A stretch of DNA of 64,000 bases, from the NCBI GenBank assembly GCA_942493145.1, contig OW818679.1:3472001-3536000 (forward strand). Reading direction: 5' to 3'. The number at the start of each line of letters is the position of its first letter. The stretch's first letter is position 1. Below the pieces are notes generated by a model. That model made no database searches and was not told the origin of the DNA. It was given only the letters and a program-made list of their open reading frames with translations. Below are positions 26,162 through 35,007 of the stretch, piece after piece. Position numbers and translations under genes: made by a program. This stretch comes from ENR-C20 sp942493145. GTDB lineage: Bacteria > Bacillota > Clostridia > Acetivibrionales > DTU013.

Positions 26162-28254
26162 GATTTCATTCCTTCCTTTCCAAAATCCAATCTGTAGCGT
26201 GCATATTTGCCACCGATGTCTTCAAGTACAACAACAGCATCATAGGTTTTGCCGGTTTTTGAAGAGTAGAGGTCCTTTAGCTTTACCCTGCCATCTTTTA
26301 TAAGGGCAGCAGCAATTGATGTGGTCAGCGTTTTCTTTTTATCTTCGAAGAAGCTGTTGCCCTTCCAAAGTGTGAACTGACATTCCTGATTCCAGCATAC
26401 AAAGCCCTTGTTATCCTCAAAAACTTGATTTTTACATCGAGGACAGAAACCGATGCTATTTTGATTAGTTGGCGGCAAATTCAGATTACCCTTGGCAGTC
26501 CGACAGTTTTGAACAAGCCAGGCCGCAAGTTTGGATATTTCTCCAAGGAAGTCTCCAGATTCAAGTTGCCCCTTCTCTACCTGCTTCAGCTTTGATTCCC
26601 ATTCGGCTGTCATCTGCGGCGAAATGATCGTATCTGGCAGTACACTGATGAGAGCCTCTCCTTTGTGAGTTGGCAGCAGGACCTTTTGTTTCTTTCTGCC
26701 CTGACGTTCAACAAGTCCAGTCTTGATGAGCTTTTCCAGGATTCCAGCGCGCGTAGCCGGAGTACCCAGCCCTTTGTGCTCCACATCTTCCGGAGTGTCC
26801 TCCGATCCAGCTGTCTCCATCGCCGACAGCATTGTATCTTCTGTAAAATGTTTTGGTGGCGTACTCTGGCCTTTCTTTATTGATGCCACGACATTTTCAA
26901 GCCGCTGCCCCTTTTCAACCAGCGGCAGTTCCTGAGAATCCTTGTTTATATTAGAGTTGCTCTTTAGCGCAGACAGAAATAACTCCTCCACATCCTTCCA
27001 CCCCGCTTGCCTGATGCTTTTACCCTTAACAGTAAAGTTGTGGCCAGCACATTGGACATTGATTGTTGTCTCCGAAAAGACATGCGGCTCACCGACTGCA
27101 CTGATCAAACGCGCTGCCAACATTGTCAGCAGATCATGCTCTCCGGCAGGCAGCACAACAGTATCTACATTAGCCAGCATGGCAGTCGGAATAATTGCAT
27201 GGTGGTCACTGACCTTTTTGTCGTCGATGACCGAATGAACATTTCTGGCTAATGTTATTTCTTCATAAAAGGATAATGATTTTGCGGCAATCCAGATCAG
27301 GGATGGTAAAACATCAGCCATTTCCGTGGTCAGATAGCGGCTGTCTGTTCTGGGATAGGTGATCAATTTCTTTTCGTAAAGGTTCTGGGCATAGTCCAGG
27401 GTCTGCTGGGCCGTAAAGCCCAGCAATCGGTTGGCGTCACGCTGAAGCGTTGTCAGGTCGTAAAGCTTTGGTGGGTTCTCCCTTTTTTCCTGCTGGTCTA
27501 TATGGTACGCAATCGCCGTTTTCCCGTGACAATTCTTTTGCATACGCTCGGCAATAAAAAATTCCTTTTGTTTTTCGCTTTGGACGGTAAAACCGCCGCA
27601 ATCCAATACAACAGTATAATATTGCTCTGGTTTGAAAGCCTTAATTGCTGCTTCGCGGTTTACGATCATGGCCAGTGTCGGTGTCATTACTCTGCCAATA
27701 TTCAGCGTTTGTTTATATATGACTGAAAAGAGCCGGGTGGCATTGATACCGATGATCCAATCCGCCTGCGCCCTACATAGCGCCGATTTGTAAAGGCGGT
27801 CGTATTCCGAGCTGTCCCGAAGAAGGGCAAAGCCATTGCGGATCGCTGTATCTTCCATGGAGCTGACCCAAAGTCTCTGGACCGGCTTTCGGCAACATGT
27901 CTTTTGATAGACCAGCCTGAAAATCAGCTCTCCTTCTCGTCCGGCATCCGTAGCACAGATCAGGGATTCCACATCCCCCTGATTCATAAGGCAGCGCAGT
28001 ATCTTGAACTGCTTTTGCTTGTCTTTTGGAACATCATATTGCCATGTCGAAGGCAGTACAGGCAGATCCTCATAACGCCATTTACGATATTTTTCATCGT
28101 AGCTGTCGGCAGGCGCAAGCTCGACCAGATGACCCACACACCAGGATACAAGAAACCCGTTTCCCTGAAGATATCCCTCTTTTCTCTCCTGAGCACCGAT
28201 TACGGCGGCTATGGATTGCGCCACACTGGGCTTTTCAGCTATAACAAGTTTCAT
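26158..28254 (-). CDS. topB: DNA topoisomerase III (mobile-element type)
   Basis: This 698-aa type IA topoisomerase has an N-terminal TOPRIM domain (VIAEKPSVA, and DAGREGE near residue 104), the core motif IGRVMTPTLAMI (usually GRVQTPT), the active-site tyrosine in LITYPRTDSRY near residue 300, and a C-terminal zinc finger with CPRC and C-x5-C. Such enzymes are a standard part of Tn1549-type elements and relax or decatenate DNA during transfer. It overlaps the genes on both sides by 4 bp (ATGA), showing coupling. Confidence 0.95.
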   Translation of the reverse strand: MKLVIAEKPSVAQSIAAVIGAQERKEGYLQGNGFLVSWCVGHLVELAPADSYDEKYRKWRYEDLPVLPSTWQYDVPKDKQKQFKILRCLMNQGDVESLICATDAGREGELIFRLVYQKTCCRKPVQRLWVSSMEDTAIRNGFALLRDSSEYDRLYKSALCRAQADWIIGINATRLFSVIYKQTLNIGRVMTPTLAMIVNREAAIKAFKPEQYYTVVLDCGGFTVQSEKQKEFFIAERMQKNCHGKTAIAYHIDQQEKRENPPKLYDLTTLQRDANRLLGFTAQQTLDYAQNLYEKKLITYPRTDSRYLTTEMADVLPSLIWIAAKSLSFYEEITLARNVHSVIDDKKVSDHHAIIPTAMLANVDTVVLPAGEHDLLTMLAARLISAVGEPHVFSETTINVQCAGHNFTVKGKSIRQAGWKDVEELFLSALKSNSNINKDSQELPLVEKGQRLENVVASIKKGQSTPPKHFTEDTMLSAMETAGSEDTPEDVEHKGLGTPATRAGILEKLIKTGLVERQGRKKQKVLLPTHKGEALISVLPDTIISPQMTAEWESKLKQVEKGQLESGDFLGEISKLAAWLVQNCRTAKGNLNLPPTNQNSIGFCPRCKNQVFEDNKGFVCWNQECQFTLWKGNSFFEDKKKTLTTSIAAALIKDGRVKLKDLYSSKTGKTYDAVVVLEDIGGKYARYRLDFGKEGMKS

Positions 28255-28445
28255 TCGGCCTTTCTCCTTTCTTTCGGAATAATGATTGTATCCCTGAAAT
28301 GTGAACCTATTCCCCTTTTATCCCTGTTACTGCTGCATCGTTTAGCTGTGATTTCCTCAGAAGGAATCTGAATCAACGGTTCTTTCCTGTCCCGTGGCTT
28401 TTGCATCATCATCTTTTCTAACGGACTGTCGGTGAATAAACTCAT
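28251..28445 (-). CDS. Small basic protein of unknown function
   Basis: This 64-aa, basic, proline-containing protein (MSLFTDSPLEKMMMQKPRDR at the N-terminus) has no recognised domain. ATGA overlaps on both sides with the DUF4366 gene and topB support translation. It occupies a position that holds small unannotated genes in related elements. Confidence 0.65.
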   Translation of the reverse strand: MSLFTDSPLEKMMMQKPRDRKEPLIQIPSEEITAKRCSSNRDKRGIGSHFRDTIIIPKERRKAE

Positions 28446-29248
28446 CCCCTGTCATCCTCCTGAATCTCTTTATTTTCAGTAACATCGAAACCATCAGCTT
28501 TATCAAAGTTCTCGTCATCTTCATCATCAAAAATATATTCATCAGGGATCTGTCTGCCCTTGACGTTTGCCTTTTTCTTTCTGGACCTGATGAACCACAG
28601 AGCAGCACCTACTACCATCAATATGACAATCACAGCCAGAGGCAGATAATCTGAAGCAGTTAGTTCTGCTTTTGTCTGTTCTGTTTTGGATTCTGAAACG
28701 GTTATATCTGGCTTTATTACAGGTTGTATGATTGGCTCCGGTTCGGTTGAAACTGCATTATCAGTTAATCTATCAACACTAATGGAATCCTTGTCATCAA
28801 TCAGAGCCAAAAGATCTGCTTCATCGACCATATTCAAAAAGTAGACATTTTCTTTGTCAGCTGCCTTGTCGATGATGATATAAAAGGTTTTACCTGCCTT
28901 CGTCATTACAGTAATGAACTGTTTGCCCCCGCTTGCCTGGCCTGAGATATCATCAACCATCGTCAGATTACCTTCCGGCGACAAAGGCACCGCTGCTTCT
29001 GTCGCTTCATACACAGGTACGGTTGTTGTAGTTTCTGAAGGAACAACACCCGGTGTCGCTTCAACCTGGGTAATTGTTGGTTTCACTTTAGCAGTACCAA
29101 CGGATTGAGCCGTTTTCGTGGCAGTCACCACTCCAGTTGTATAATTTCCATTTGTCTGGGCTGATACAGTGACTGAATAGCCTGATATGCAAAGCATGGC
29201 GGTCAGTATCATGGTAATCAATAATGGTAATTTCTTATTCAACTTCAT
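28442..29248 (-). CDS. DUF4366 / CD1107-type mobile element membrane protein
   Basis: This 268-aa protein has an N-terminal signal peptide (hydrophobic residues 8-29 ending in VSA), an extracytoplasmic region of about 170 residues with a conserved-looking core (GKQFITVMTKAGKTFYIIID), a membrane helix at about 200-222 and an acidic cytoplasmic tail. This matches the DUF4366 family encoded beside the M23 hydrolase in CTn elements. It is probably an envelope component of the transfer channel. It overlaps the DUF4315 gene by 14 bp. Confidence 0.85.
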   Translation of the reverse strand: MKLNKKLPLLITMILTAMLCISGYSVTVSAQTNGNYTTGVVTATKTAQSVGTAKVKPTITQVEATPGVVPSETTTTVPVYEATEAAVPLSPEGNLTMVDDISGQASGGKQFITVMTKAGKTFYIIIDKAADKENVYFLNMVDEADLLALIDDKDSISVDRLTDNAVSTEPEPIIQPVIKPDITVSESKTEQTKAELTASDYLPLAVIVILMVVGAALWFIRSRKKKANVKGRQIPDEYIFDDEDDENFDKADGFDVTENKEIQEDDRG

Positions 29249-29486
29249 TCTTATTCTCCTCCTGTTTGGTAAAATTCATTGCTGCTCCAGCCTTTTCGCA
29301 GAACGCCTTTATGAAAGCAGCCAGTTCTTCAGGCGTAGCTGTTACACTTCGTACCATCCCGATAATTTCAGTGTTTTCGAGCTCAGTACGTTGTTGTTCA
29401 AGCTTTTTAAGACGGACTTGCAAATTTGTGATTTTTGTTTGTATTCGTTCTATTTCTGTAATCAGTTTTTGGACTTTTGGATTCAT
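29235..29486 (-). CDS. DUF4315 family coiled-coil protein
   Basis: This 83-aa protein consists of a coiled coil (about residues 5-45, KLITEIERIQTKITNLQ) and a short helical tail (TATPEELAAFIKAF). It matches the small DUF4315 proteins always found next to the DUF4366 gene in this element family. The function is not known. Confidence 0.85.
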   Translation of the reverse strand: MNPKVQKLITEIERIQTKITNLQVRLKKLEQQRTELENTEIIGMVRSVTATPEELAAFIKAFCEKAGAAMNFTKQEENKNEVE

Positions 29487-29539
29487 GTTTCACCTCCCGA
29501 ATAGTCGCCCGAAGGCTGAGAAATGACAGTGATAAAGTA

Positions 29540-31054
29540 TCATGGATTAATATCTTCAATGAAGAAATATGGATTCAGATATTCCCCTTCACAGGTCAGC
29601 TCAATATGTAGATGACTCCCGGTGCTTGCTCCAGTACTGCCCGCAGCCGCAATCAACTCACCACGATCAACAGTCTGACCAACCCTGACAATCACACTGA
29701 CACAATGGGCATAGGTACTGCGGTACCCGTCAGTATCCTCAATAGTTACGTAGTTGCCGAATCCGCCGCTATCATAACTAACCCGGACTACCTTGCCAGC
29801 ATGAATGGACAGAATCGGTGTACCCAAAGGTACCGCGATGTCCAGACCCCGATGCATCTGCAAATTCTGGCTGATAGGATGCACCCGCCATCCATAAAGG
29901 CTGGAAACACGATTATGCCAGTTGAATGAAAACGGATTACCGAAGCTGGCCTTATTGCCCCTGGTTTCCATGTAAACCTGGTACAAATCACGCTGCTCGG
30001 TGTTCATTCGTGGATACAGGACTGAATATAATGAATTGCTGTTGAGGTTAGTGCTGAGGATGTAATAGTTGTATGGGACACTGACGGTATAACTTCCGAT
30101 ATGAAAAGTCGTTACTCCTGTTTTGGGATCTGTTGTGGTGTAAATATAATACCGGGTTTCAGTACGGTAACGAACCTCGGTTACAGGTTGATATGAGAGC
30201 GAATACATTTCAGAAAATATCGAATCGAGCTCCGGCTTCACTTCCGCAAAGGTAAAATCCCCGTACATTGCTGTAAGGTAAGCGCTAAGTTCATAGGGTT
30301 CATGTCCGATCGCACCGATGGAATATCGGTATTCGTCATAACCGCGATAATTGGACTCCACCTTCAGGGTTTCATATTTCAGCTCTGCTTCAAGTCTTGT
30401 GAATTCGAGATCTGCAGCACAAATATCGTTGTCTTCGGCGGTATATGAAGTAGCCAGAAATGCGTTGATACTGCCCAAAGCGAGCTGGGAACATGAAGAT
30501 AAAGCATTCATCATCATTGCCACAACAAGAGCTAAACCCAACGCTGCCAAAACACCTTTTGGATTCCGACTGACAGCCGCAATAGTTTTCTCAATCACAT
30601 CCGATACTTTACTGCCTGCCTTATGCAAGCCCACGGCAGTGGATTTAGCTGTTTTTGTGCTTTTTCCTGACCTGGCTGCTGAATACTCCTTCCTGATGGC
30701 CTGTTTCTGCTGCCAACGGGAAACCGGATTGGAAAAAGTCCGTTGGTTATCCTTATCTGACTTGTTCCAGGAATGGCTACGATTGGCTTTAATCTTCTTT
30801 ACTGATCCAGCAGCCTTCCGGGAGGAATTTAGCCTATTAGCCCGACATACTCTTTGGGCAGTTCGTGCTGCGGCTTCGGCGGCTTCCTCAGCTTTATGTC
30901 CTGCCTCCACCCCTGTATTTTCCTCCTCAGCCCGTGAAATTTGCCGATGTGCTGTTATTGCTGGCAGTTCAGGTATCGAATGAATCAACCTTGAAGGCAA
31001 CCTGAGCTTTGAAGATTCCTCAAAGTTCAACCGCGCCTTGGCTTTCGCGCCCAT
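29540..31054 (-). CDS. CD1108-type transfer protein with M23 endopeptidase domain
   Basis: This 504-aa protein has a basic, repetitive N-terminal cytoplasmic region (1-165), one membrane helix (about 172-195), a spacer domain and a C-terminal M23 peptidase (about 380-500) with HRGLDIAVP and SHLHIE metal motifs intact. It should open peptidoglycan for the conjugation channel, as a VirB1-like component. Its ATG lies 1 bp after the VirB4 stop, with AGGGGGGA as Shine-Dalgarno, so it is co-translated with virB4. Confidence 0.92.
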   Translation of the reverse strand: MGAKAKARLNFEESSKLRLPSRLIHSIPELPAITAHRQISRAEEENTGVEAGHKAEEAAEAAARTAQRVCRANRLNSSRKAAGSVKKIKANRSHSWNKSDKDNQRTFSNPVSRWQQKQAIRKEYSAARSGKSTKTAKSTAVGLHKAGSKVSDVIEKTIAAVSRNPKGVLAALGLALVVAMMMNALSSCSQLALGSINAFLATSYTAEDNDICAADLEFTRLEAELKYETLKVESNYRGYDEYRYSIGAIGHEPYELSAYLTAMYGDFTFAEVKPELDSIFSEMYSLSYQPVTEVRYRTETRYYIYTTTDPKTGVTTFHIGSYTVSVPYNYYILSTNLNSNSLYSVLYPRMNTEQRDLYQVYMETRGNKASFGNPFSFNWHNRVSSLYGWRVHPISQNLQMHRGLDIAVPLGTPILSIHAGKVVRVSYDSGGFGNYVTIEDTDGYRSTYAHCVSVIVRVGQTVDRGELIAAAGSTGASTGSHLHIELTCEGEYLNPYFFIEDINP

Positions 31055-31055
31055 T

Positions 31056-33452
31056 CTATCCCCCCCTGACCTCTCCCGGCTTTGTTGTCATGATCCGATA
31101 AAGCTCGGTGTCCTTTGGGAACCTGTCAGCAAACGGCAAAATCACATTTCCATAGAACAGCAGCCCTTCACCTTCACTGGAATGTGTGACATAGGACAGC
31201 TGGTGAGGTGAAATGTTGAGTTGCTTTACTAATATCTGCCGGTCACCGCCAGCCTGGTTCAGCATATAAATGAAATCGCTGTTTTCAAAGATGTTTTCAA
31301 TCTCCCGTGATGACAGCAGGTCCTTTACATTTTGCGTTATGCCGGTCGGAATTCCTCCCCACTTCCTGAACCGTTTCCATATCTCTACCGAGTATGCAGC
31401 TGTCTGTTCCTCCTTCAGCAACAGGTGGAATTCATCTATGTAATACCGGGTACTCCTGCCTTCAGCCCTATTAGCCGTCACCCTGCCCCAAACCTGATCC
31501 TGTACGATCAGCATACCCAGCTTCTTAAGCTGCTTTCCAAGTTCCTTGATATCGAAGCAGACCAAACGGTTCTGTATATCAACATTTGTTTGGTGGTTAA
31601 ATACATTCAGCGAACCTGAGACATAGATTTCCAGTGCCGTCGCGATATGTCGGGCTTCCTTTTCCGGTTGATCCAGCAAGGTCCTGTGCAGATCGCCGAG
31701 AATCGGCACATTCTCAGGTCTCGGATCATTCAGGTAAGCCTGATATACAAGTCTAACTGACCGGTCGATAATAGTCTTTTCAATTGGCTGAAGGCTTTCC
31801 CGCCCGCCAACGATGAGCTCGCAAAGTGAAAGTATAAAATCTGATTTCAGTGACAACGGGTTTTCCTCCTCGGAATAGTTCAGGTTGATATCCATTGGAT
31901 TTATAAAATGACCACTAGTCGGTGATATCTTGATGACCTGGCCTTTGAGGCGTTCAACCAACGGATAATATTCACCTTCCGGGTCGCAGATGGTGATGTC
32001 GTCTTTGGTGATTAGGAAGGCATTGGCTATTTCCCTCTTTGCCGCAAAGGACTTACCGCTGCCTGGCGTGCCCAGGATAAGACCGTTTGGGTTTTTTAAG
32101 GCTTTGCGATCAACCATAATCAGGTTGCTGGACAGTGCGTTCAAGCCGTAGTACAGCGATTCACTGGTGCTCTGGTAAAGCTCCTGAGTGGTAAAAGGAA
32201 CGAAGATCGCCGTACTGGACGTTGTAAGTCCACGTTGTATCTCTATCCGATTCATTCCTATCGGCAACGATGAGTTCAGAGCCATCTCCTGCTGATAATC
32301 CAGTTGCACGATGGAGCAATTGTATTTCTGTGCGATCCCCTGAGCCTGAAAAACGTTGTTCTCCAATTGCTGCCTGGAGTCAGCCGTGTTCATTACCAGA
32401 AATGTCACAAGAAACATACGCTCATTGTGACTCTGCAGATCCTGAAGCAGCTTCTTAGCCTCTCCACCATATGTAGCAAGGTCCGAAGGAATGATGTCCA
32501 TATCATATCCGGAACGCACAGCCTTTTTCTGCTCCTCGATCTTCATCTTGTCCAGATCCGTTATTTTTCGTTTGATGGTCTTGATGGCCGCCGTTTGATC
32601 AATGGACTGGATGTGCAGGTTTACAACAAGGCTGCTTTCCATTGCAAGAAAGTCAGCCAGCATGCGGTCATTGAGTTCCGGTGCCAGGATCTGCAGGAAT
32701 GACACCGCACAATGTTTGCGTCCCATCCGAAAGCTCCTGCTTTTTCTGAATTCAAAGGAGGATGGTGCGATAAAGTCCTTGGTTGAAAGACCGGAAAACG
32801 GCAACCAGTCCCATTCGAACAGGAACTTCTCCCTGCCATCCATATGAAAGATATTATGAAGCAGATGCAGCCTGGCCTTCCCGTTCATCGACTCTGCCTT
32901 GACACCCAATCGCTTGAAGCTATTCAACAGGTCATTTTCAATTCGTTCCAGACGTGATTTGGCTGTTCGTAAATCATCCGACTCAATGCCGAAAGTTATG
33001 AACTTGGTTTTGTTTAACCCATTATTCCCTTTGGAAAGCTGGTTTCGAAGCATTTCTGTGTATTCAGCCCGGATTTCATCGAAGGCATCAAACTGAGGCT
33101 GGATGAAGATGGACTGTTCAAATTCCTCCATATTTGAACTAAGATTCAGGAAGGAGAATTGAAAGTGAATTGAGCTGTCGAAGTAGTTGAGGAAATCACA
33201 CCATCCCTCAAATATGGATGTCTTGTCCTCGTTTTGTGCCAACTGGTAGTTGATATCCTGAAACTGGATTGTTTTGCTGAAGAAACGATCCGAAGCCTGG
33301 CATACGCCGTCTGGATACATCCTCTGATATGGGATGGTCTGCTGTGCAGTGGCGGGATTTTTACTATCCCGCCCGGCTCGCTCAACAGCCTCTGCAATCT
33401 TTTTTCTTTCTTCACGGTTTAGCTTTATTTTTGGTATTTTGCTTTTGAGCAA
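31056..33452 (-). CDS. virB4: VirB4-like conjugation ATPase
   Basis: This 798-aa protein energises the type IV secretion channel. Walker A LGTPGSGKSFAAKR lies near residue 455, Walker B RYYIDEFHLLL near residue 665, and QNVKDLLSSRE and QAGGDRQILV follow as in the TraE/VirB4 family. A TTG at 33,452 is chosen as start because AAGGAGG lies 9 bp upstream; the frame is open to 33,491. It overlaps the end of the PrgI gene by 41 bp, so the two are translationally linked. Confidence 0.92.
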   Translation of the reverse strand: MLKSKIPKIKLNREERKKIAEAVERAGRDSKNPATAQQTIPYQRMYPDGVCQASDRFFSKTIQFQDINYQLAQNEDKTSIFEGWCDFLNYFDSSIHFQFSFLNLSSNMEEFEQSIFIQPQFDAFDEIRAEYTEMLRNQLSKGNNGLNKTKFITFGIESDDLRTAKSRLERIENDLLNSFKRLGVKAESMNGKARLHLLHNIFHMDGREKFLFEWDWLPFSGLSTKDFIAPSSFEFRKSRSFRMGRKHCAVSFLQILAPELNDRMLADFLAMESSLVVNLHIQSIDQTAAIKTIKRKITDLDKMKIEEQKKAVRSGYDMDIIPSDLATYGGEAKKLLQDLQSHNERMFLVTFLVMNTADSRQQLENNVFQAQGIAQKYNCSIVQLDYQQEMALNSSLPIGMNRIEIQRGLTTSSTAIFVPFTTQELYQSTSESLYYGLNALSSNLIMVDRKALKNPNGLILGTPGSGKSFAAKREIANAFLITKDDITICDPEGEYYPLVERLKGQVIKISPTSGHFINPMDINLNYSEEENPLSLKSDFILSLCELIVGGRESLQPIEKTIIDRSVRLVYQAYLNDPRPENVPILGDLHRTLLDQPEKEARHIATALEIYVSGSLNVFNHQTNVDIQNRLVCFDIKELGKQLKKLGMLIVQDQVWGRVTANRAEGRSTRYYIDEFHLLLKEEQTAAYSVEIWKRFRKWGGIPTGITQNVKDLLSSREIENIFENSDFIYMLNQAGGDRQILVKQLNISPHQLSYVTHSSEGEGLLFYGNVILPFADRFPKDTELYRIMTTKPGEVRGG

Positions 33453-33804
33453 TCGCTTTGACCTCCTTTTGTAAAATATGCTGTCTCTCAAGGACAGCGT
33501 AGAAATTGTCGGTCCGATACGGTCTATGCTTGGGTCGTATGAACCGCATCAGAACAATATGGTGAATGATTTTCTCAAGTGGCTGCCCATTGCGTTCATA
33601 CATGGCCAACAGGAAAAACGGGAGCATCGATAATACCATGAGAAGTGTTGCCGTGCTCACGCTGAGACAGCTTTTCAGTAGAAAGAAAATCGGCACTCCG
33701 ATGAGAGCTCCGCTGCCAAAACATATCAACTGGCGTTTGGTCAGGTTGAACATTACCTTGGTCTTGATTTTGGTCAGATCCTTTGGAACTGGCACATAGG
33801 CCAC
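33412..33804 (-). CDS. PrgI-family conjugal transfer membrane protein
   Basis: This 130-aa protein has the family start (VPVPKDLTKIKTKVMFNLTKRQ), two adjacent membrane helices (about 28-68) and a basic C-terminal tail. PrgI/VirB3-like proteins sit directly before VirB4 in Gram-positive conjugation systems and form part of the inner-membrane platform. The position and length fit. Confidence 0.88.
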   Translation of the reverse strand: MAYVPVPKDLTKIKTKVMFNLTKRQLICFGSGALIGVPIFFLLKSCLSVSTATLLMVLSMLPFFLLAMYERNGQPLEKIIHHIVLMRFIRPKHRPYRTDNFYAVLERQHILQKEVKAIAQKQNTKNKAKP

Positions 33805-33819
33805 AGGATCACTCCTTCC

Positions 33820-34689
33820 TTAGTGGGCGTTAAATATTGATTTTGCCAGGCTGCCGGTCTTGAAAAGGGTAAAGCAGAGAAGTACCGTATATCCCATGGT
33901 GGTCCAGACAGCCGCGATAATATCGGTTTCAACTGCAATGTTCCTTACAAGGATTGCGTAAATCCCGACACATACCATGATCAGGAATGCCTGAAATCCA
34001 AGAGCCAGCAGGGATCGGATATAGTTCTGACCCATACTGCCCCATTCCCGGTTAGCCATGGTTGCCATAGGAATCGGACCAATGGAAGTCACAAGATATA
34101 TCTCGATCATGCGGCCATAAATGACGAGAAAGATACAAATTGACAGAGCATGCATGGTAAGACCGACAAACATGCTCTGGAACCACAGACCGAGTAAGGG
34201 ACCCAGTTCCATAGCTGCCAGCCGGGTTTCCAATCCTGTGATACTTGCGGTAAGGTCAATCGACGCAGTGGATAGTATTACGCCGGATGCTCCCTGAACA
34301 ACTCCCTTTGCCATATCGAATATGCCCATGATAATGTTGAATGTGTTTGTCACGAGCATGACTGCCACGAAGGTCTTGAATATCCATTTGAAGAACATCC
34401 ATGTATCCAGGTCATGAAGATTGTTTCTGTCGATTATCATCAGTATAAGTTCATATGTCATCACGAAGGCGAGAATGACACCGGCAATTGGGATAATCAC
34501 CGTTTCCGAGAGATTGCGTATCATGGAAAAGACGCCGGAGTTCCATCCTGCCGGCGTCAATCCCACTTCATCTGCTATTTTTCCAACCTGTTGGTTGACA
34601 TCATTAAACATCCCGGACAAATTCGTGACAACGCTATCGATTAGCATCCCTTTAAGCCATTCTGTAATTTTGTCGAGCATGCTTTGCAT
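33820..34689 (-). CDS. VirB6/TrbL-like conjugation channel protein
   Basis: This 289-aa polytopic membrane protein has about six hydrophobic segments (for example IIPIAGVILAFVMTYELILM and FLIMVCVGIYAILV). It lies between the Maff2 and PrgI genes, the place of the CD1112-type VirB6 homologue in CTn elements. A GGGGT precedes the ATG. It probably forms the membrane pore of the transfer channel. Confidence 0.85.
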   Translation of the reverse strand: MQSMLDKITEWLKGMLIDSVVTNLSGMFNDVNQQVGKIADEVGLTPAGWNSGVFSMIRNLSETVIIPIAGVILAFVMTYELILMIIDRNNLHDLDTWMFFKWIFKTFVAVMLVTNTFNIIMGIFDMAKGVVQGASGVILSTASIDLTASITGLETRLAAMELGPLLGLWFQSMFVGLTMHALSICIFLVIYGRMIEIYLVTSIGPIPMATMANREWGSMGQNYIRSLLALGFQAFLIMVCVGIYAILVRNIAVETDIIAAVWTTMGYTVLLCFTLFKTGSLAKSIFNAH

Positions 34690-34704
34690 CGTTTTTTACC
34701 CCGA

Positions 34705-34920
34705 TTAACTGAACAGACCGGATAACAGGGGCACCAGTGTCAATCCGATAAGGGCAACACCGCCACCTGCCATGAGCTGCTTCATTCCCTGGGACTTCGC
34801 ACCAGGATTGTCATTCCCGTAACCTTCAAGAAGGTTGATTACACCCCAGATTGCAAGTCCTGCGCCCAGAGCGATAACGAGTGTTTTAAGAAGATCTACT
34901 GCACTATTAAAGAATGCCAT
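34705..34920 (-). CDS. Maff2-type small membrane protein
   Basis: This 71-aa protein has two hydrophobic helices (DLLKTLVIALGAGLAIWGVI and the C-terminal GGGVALIGLTLVPLLSGL) joined by a short polar loop. It matches the Maff2 family of conjugative elements, which has a pilin/VirB2-like shape. The gap on its upstream side (34,921-35,007) is AT-rich and holds a plausible Shine-Dalgarno but no other signal. Confidence 0.85.
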   Translation of the reverse strand: MAFFNSAVDLLKTLVIALGAGLAIWGVINLLEGYGNDNPGAKSQGMKQLMAGGGVALIGLTLVPLLSGLFS

Positions 34921-35007
34921 AAAATATTACCTCCAAAATTTTGATTTATTTTTTATTTGTTTTTAAATTCTTTTTATTTATTTTGTTGATGTTTTCCAAA
35001 ATGCCGC

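Noticed and set aside
30351..30983. 210-codon plus-strand frame opposite the M23 transfer protein
   Set aside because: It is antisense to a well-supported gene in the conjugation operon, lacks a Shine-Dalgarno and resembles no family.
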